Shown: piece after piece, positions 61,755 through 64,000 of the stretch
Position numbering within the stretch: the stretch's first letter is position 1
Layout: each line of letters opens with the position of its first letter
Origin: Desulfovibrio sp.
GTDB lineage: Bacteria > Desulfobacterota > Desulfovibrionia > Desulfovibrionales > Desulfovibrionaceae
Direction: 5' to 3'
Length of the DNA: 64,000 bases
Assembly: GCA_030145055.1 (NCBI GenBank)
Contig: JAQYWK010000005.1
Location: 62,001-126,000 of the forward strand
Notes under the pieces: generated by a model
Seen by the model: only the letters and a program-made list of their open reading frames with translations
Databases searched by the model: none
What the model was told of the DNA's origin: nothing
Position numbers and translations under genes: made by a program

Positions 61755-62378
61755 CTAGAATTGCATGCTGCTGAAAAAAGGATTGTGATTTTTTTCTTCA
61801 CTAACGGTAGTTGCCGGACCATGCCCAGAAAGAAGAGCTGTGTTTCCCGGTAGAGTGAAAATCTGTTCCAGTACAGACTTTTGCAGTAGGGCTGTGTCGC
61901 CGCCTTCAAAGTCTGTTCTGCCTATGGAACGGCGGAAAATAAGGTCGCCAACAAATGCTGATTCAAGGGCCGGGAAATAGAAGGTCAAACTGCCTGGAGC
62001 GTGCCCGGGGGTAGCTAAAACAGTGCATTCAAGGCCGATCATTTCAGTTGTACCAACAGCGATGTCTTTGGATTCGAAGGCTGGAACCTGTATCCCCATC
62101 ATGCTACCATTGCCCACTGACGTATCGAGCACTGAAAGGCCAGAGTCCGCGGCGTAGATGGCCGTGCCAGTTGCTGCAGAGAGTTCGGCGTTGCCAAATA
62201 TATGATCAAAATGAAAATGTGTATTTAGAATGCGATCCAGTTTTATACCCGTCTTTTTGAGGAATTCGAGCACCTGTGCAGGGTCTCCGCCCGGATCAAT
62301 TACAACGGCTCTATTCTCGTTAACTATTACGTAGCAGTTCGTTTCAAGAGGGCCGAGGCCAAAAACTTTAATATCCAT
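61755..62378 (-). CDS. Glyoxalase II-like metallo-beta-lactamase-fold hydrolase
   Basis: A 207-aa soluble protein. THFHFDH (near residue 55) supplies the two-metal site, with later ligands in TPGHAPGSL, VGDLIF and SGHGP. The compact size is that of hydroxyacylglutathione-hydrolase-like proteins of anaerobes. The start shares bases with the nitroreductase stop (TAATG) after a GGAGG, so the two are coupled. It may hydrolyse a thioester made or relayed by the neighbouring selenoprotein; the substrate is unproven. Confidence 0.9.
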   Translation of the reverse strand: MDIKVFGLGPLETNCYVIVNENRAVVIDPGGDPAQVLEFLKKTGIKLDRILNTHFHFDHIFGNAELSAATGTAIYAADSGLSVLDTSVGNGSMMGIQVPAFESKDIAVGTTEMIGLECTVLATPGHAPGSLTFYFPALESAFVGDLIFRRSIGRTDFEGGDTALLQKSVLEQIFTLPGNTALLSGHGPATTVSEEKNHNPFFSSMQF

Positions 62379-62896
62379 TAGTAGTCCTCCAACATTATTT
62401 CAGAAAGATCTTTGCGACTTGATCCGCCTTTCTGGGCGGGGTGACCTACAGCGATTACAGCCTGCAGTTCGTATTTATCGAGTGGGATATTTAAAATTTC
62501 GAGAACCTGCGTTTCCTGATTGAGAATTTCTCCCAGCCATACAGAACCGAGGCCGAGTGAGTGGGCGGCAAGCATCATATTCTGGAGACATGCCCCGATG
62601 GATTGATGATCCTTCATCTCATTATAGATGCGTTCACGTTCGAGAAAAACACAGATTTGCAACTGCGCTGCGTCAGCTATTTTTGAATATTTTGTGCATT
62701 TCGCAACTTGGGCCGCACGTTGATCATTTTTATGTATCACCAAAAAACGCCACGGCTGATTATTAAGGCCGCTGGGCGCCCATCTACCCGCTTCGAGTAT
62801 GTTGGTGATATCTTCGCGTGAAACAGCTTCATCGGTATATTTTCGAATAGAACGTCTGTTTAGCAAAGCTTCGAGAATCGGATTGTCATTGCTCAT
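62378..62896 (-). CDS. Nitroreductase-family FMN oxidoreductase
   Basis: A 172-aa FMN protein. NRRSIRKYTDEAV and APSGLNNQPWRFLVI are the N-terminal FMN-binding motifs, and GLGSVWLGEI is the later one. Members reduce nitro compounds, quinones or iodotyrosines, or tailor small molecules, using NAD(P)H. It heads the overlapping run nitroreductase - hydrolase - selenoprotein - flavodoxin. Confidence 0.9.
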   Translation of the reverse strand: MSNDNPILEALLNRRSIRKYTDEAVSREDITNILEAGRWAPSGLNNQPWRFLVIHKNDQRAAQVAKCTKYSKIADAAQLQICVFLERERIYNEMKDHQSIGACLQNMMLAAHSLGLGSVWLGEILNQETQVLEILNIPLDKYELQAVIAVGHPAQKGGSSRKDLSEIMLEDY

Positions 62897-62913
62897 TTTG
62901 TTGATATTCCTTT

Positions 62914-63504
62914 TTAGAAGGGTACGCCCCGGAAAATATTGAATTTGCTGGCAGCATCATCGAATTCTTTGGGATTCAACTCATTATTGAGGTCTTTATC
63001 AAAGTCTCCGAATTTTTCTTTGAGCTGGATTGCTTCGGCTTCTTTTTCATCAATTTTACCATCATTATTACTGTCGGCATCTTCGAATGAAGGGAGCGGC
63101 TCTCTTACTTCAAAGTCAGAAACAAATTCACATTGGATGTGGCGACCATCGGGTGCCATGGTTACATCAATGTTAGTGCCGGGCGCGATGTAGAGTTTTA
63201 CACATGAATCGCCGGACCACATGTCGATGCCGTTCTTGTCTTCAAGAGCGAGCTTGATTTTAGCTTTCCCACCTTTTTTATCAAAGCAATCCTTGTTATA
63301 AAGGGCGTTGCATGAACATTCTGCCAGAGTGCGAGCTTTAACTTTCCCAAATTCAAATTCGTTGCTTTTACCCCACACGTGGATGGTCCCTTTTGTGTGG
63401 TTGATTATGGTGAAACTCTTTTTCTGAGCTATGGCGGAAGGTGCAGCACAAATTAATAAAGCCGCAGTAAGGATGAAAAATATAGATAATTTTTTTAAAG
63501 TCAT
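62914..63504 (-). CDS. Secreted EF-hand calcium-binding protein
   Basis: A 196-aa secreted protein. The signal peptide runs from MTLKKLSIFF to cleavage after AIA (about residue 26). The mature N-terminal domain is strand-rich with four cysteines (CSCN, C, C). Two EF-hand loops lie near the C-terminus: DADSNNDGKIDE, and a following DFDKDLNNELN. ATG 63504 has GGGAGA eight bases upstream; the longer frame has no signal peptide. It is 17 bases from the nitroreductase gene, so possibly the same transcript. Function unknown. Confidence 0.8.
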   Translation of the reverse strand: MTLKKLSIFFILTAALLICAAPSAIAQKKSFTIINHTKGTIHVWGKSNEFEFGKVKARTLAECSCNALYNKDCFDKKGGKAKIKLALEDKNGIDMWSGDSCVKLYIAPGTNIDVTMAPDGRHIQCEFVSDFEVREPLPSFEDADSNNDGKIDEKEAEAIQLKEKFGDFDKDLNNELNPKEFDDAASKFNIFRGVPF

Positions 63505-63586
63505 GTGATCTCCCTGTGAATAACGTTGTACAGGTTTTAACCATACCAGCGCGCAAAAGCAATGCGCTATTGCTAAAATAAATAAA

Positions 63587-63626
63587 AGCTCTTCTTGCCT
63601 GCGAATAAACGCATACAAGAAGAGCT
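63587..63626. terminator. Bidirectional terminator
   Basis: An 11-bp perfect stem (63587-63597 with 63616-63626) with a GCG/CGC inner pairing lies between the EF-hand gene start and the next minus-strand gene end. Confidence 0.82.
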
Positions 63627-63682
63627 CAATTTAATCTTATTTCTTGAAAAAATATACAAGGTCAAGCAAGTGAAACAGGCTA

Positions 63683-63955
63683 TTAAACAACCTTGCCGAA
63701 GGATAAAATCAAGTTTTTGCGGAAGGTGCGGTTATTCCATATTTCGCAAGGGCCACATTCGGTTACTTCCTTGCTTAATATTTCGCGAAGCTCTTCTTTT
63801 TGCTCTTCATCAAGCTTCAATATGTTGATGTCACCAAGCAGGGCTAGCGGATCGCTATAATCTTTGGGTTGCACCTCGGTATGGCTGTCTTTACACAAAA
63901 ACTGAATGGTTCCGGAAGGTCTGTTACTCGATGCTTTTTTGACAATATTTGTCAT
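63683..63955 (-). CDS. Small conserved-type protein of unknown function
   Basis: A 90-aa protein without signal peptide. The middle (SDPLALLGDINILKLDEEQKE) predicts a helix with acidic character, and the C-terminal part has CGPCEIWNNRTFRKNL. Cys-Gly-Pro-Cys is a redox-type CxxC, but the rest does not look like thioredoxin. The segment resembles small Desulfovibrio proteins of unknown role, which I cannot name. A GGAGAT-like site precedes ATG 63955. Confidence 0.6.
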   Translation of the reverse strand: MTNIVKKASSNRPSGTIQFLCKDSHTEVQPKDYSDPLALLGDINILKLDEEQKEELREILSKEVTECGPCEIWNNRTFRKNLILSFGKVV

Positions 63956-64000
63956 GTTAAAAATCTCCGTGTTTGCGTCCTACTCCCTTGAATGCCCTGG

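Noticed and set aside
1-64000. CRISPR arrays, insertion sequences, prophage genes
   Set aside because: No spaced direct repeats and no transposase, integrase or phage protein among the frames.

Overview
The window looks like chromosomal DNA of a marine sulfate-reducing bacterium of the Desulfovibrionaceae, most like Maridesulfovibrio/Desulfovibrio. This is inferred from the gene set: a rubredoxin:oxygen-oxidoreductase-type flavodiiron protein, a molybdenum hydroxylase with several molybdenum-cofactor genes, a membrane protein with eight c-type haem motifs, TRAP transport, many PilZ, MCP and sigma-54 proteins, and a probable selenocysteine gene. The DNA is moderately AT-leaning. There are about 50 credible protein genes, one tRNA, one cobalamin riboswitch and many clear intrinsic terminators. 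I saw no CRISPR array, insertion sequence, phage gene or rRNA.

Layout. 0-3.4 kb: Na+-pumping decarboxylase beta subunit and PEP carboxykinase. 3.4-9.2 kb: glycosyltransferase, PilZ protein, lipoprotein, then metE under a cobalamin riboswitch, and metF. 9.2-16.6 kb: a secreted protein, a LytS/LytR-type two-component pair beside a DctPQM TRAP transporter that resembles the 2-oxoacid subfamily, and an EamA permease. 16.7-25.5 kb: a block bounded by a tRNA-Leu gene and a decayed copy of that tRNA's 3' end. It holds a flavodiiron protein, a GltD-like oxidoreductase, a three-subunit molybdenum hydroxylase and a sigma-54 activator, with a readable -24/-12 promoter between activator and operon. 25.7-29.2 kb: two CydA-like membrane subunits, one fused to an octahaem c-type region. 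29.3-32.5 kb: a DEAD-box helicase with a long, strongly folding leader, and an alpha/beta hydrolase. 32.5-42.1 kb: gene debris, a chemoreceptor, a small periplasmic protein, an RND pump with adaptor and TetR repressor (both operators visible), and citrate synthase. 42.7-49.1 kb: a periplasmic iron-sulfur/membrane-anchor pair, and an argB-mobB-moeA-moeA operon. 49.4-53.4 kb: antiporter, PilZ protein, MFS permease, potassium channel. 53.4-56.5 kb: rplU-rpmA and obg-proB. 56.6-64 kb: a radical SAM/ArsM-like/DUF5714 fusion, comF, a receiver protein, and a small redox operon.

The strongest unlisted gene is in that last operon. At 61500-61745 (minus) an 81-codon TusA/SirA-like gene is interrupted by one in-frame TGA at the position of the catalytic cysteine. 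A seven-base-pair stem with a G-rich apical loop begins 11 nt after the TGA, as expected of a bacterial SECIS element. I read it as a selenoprotein that ordinary ORF calling misses. Other notable items are the radical SAM-ArsM fusion that keeps the three arsenite-binding cysteines, the CydA-like octahaem complex, the sigma-54-controlled molybdenum hydroxylase with an altered active-site motif, and the structured helicase leader.
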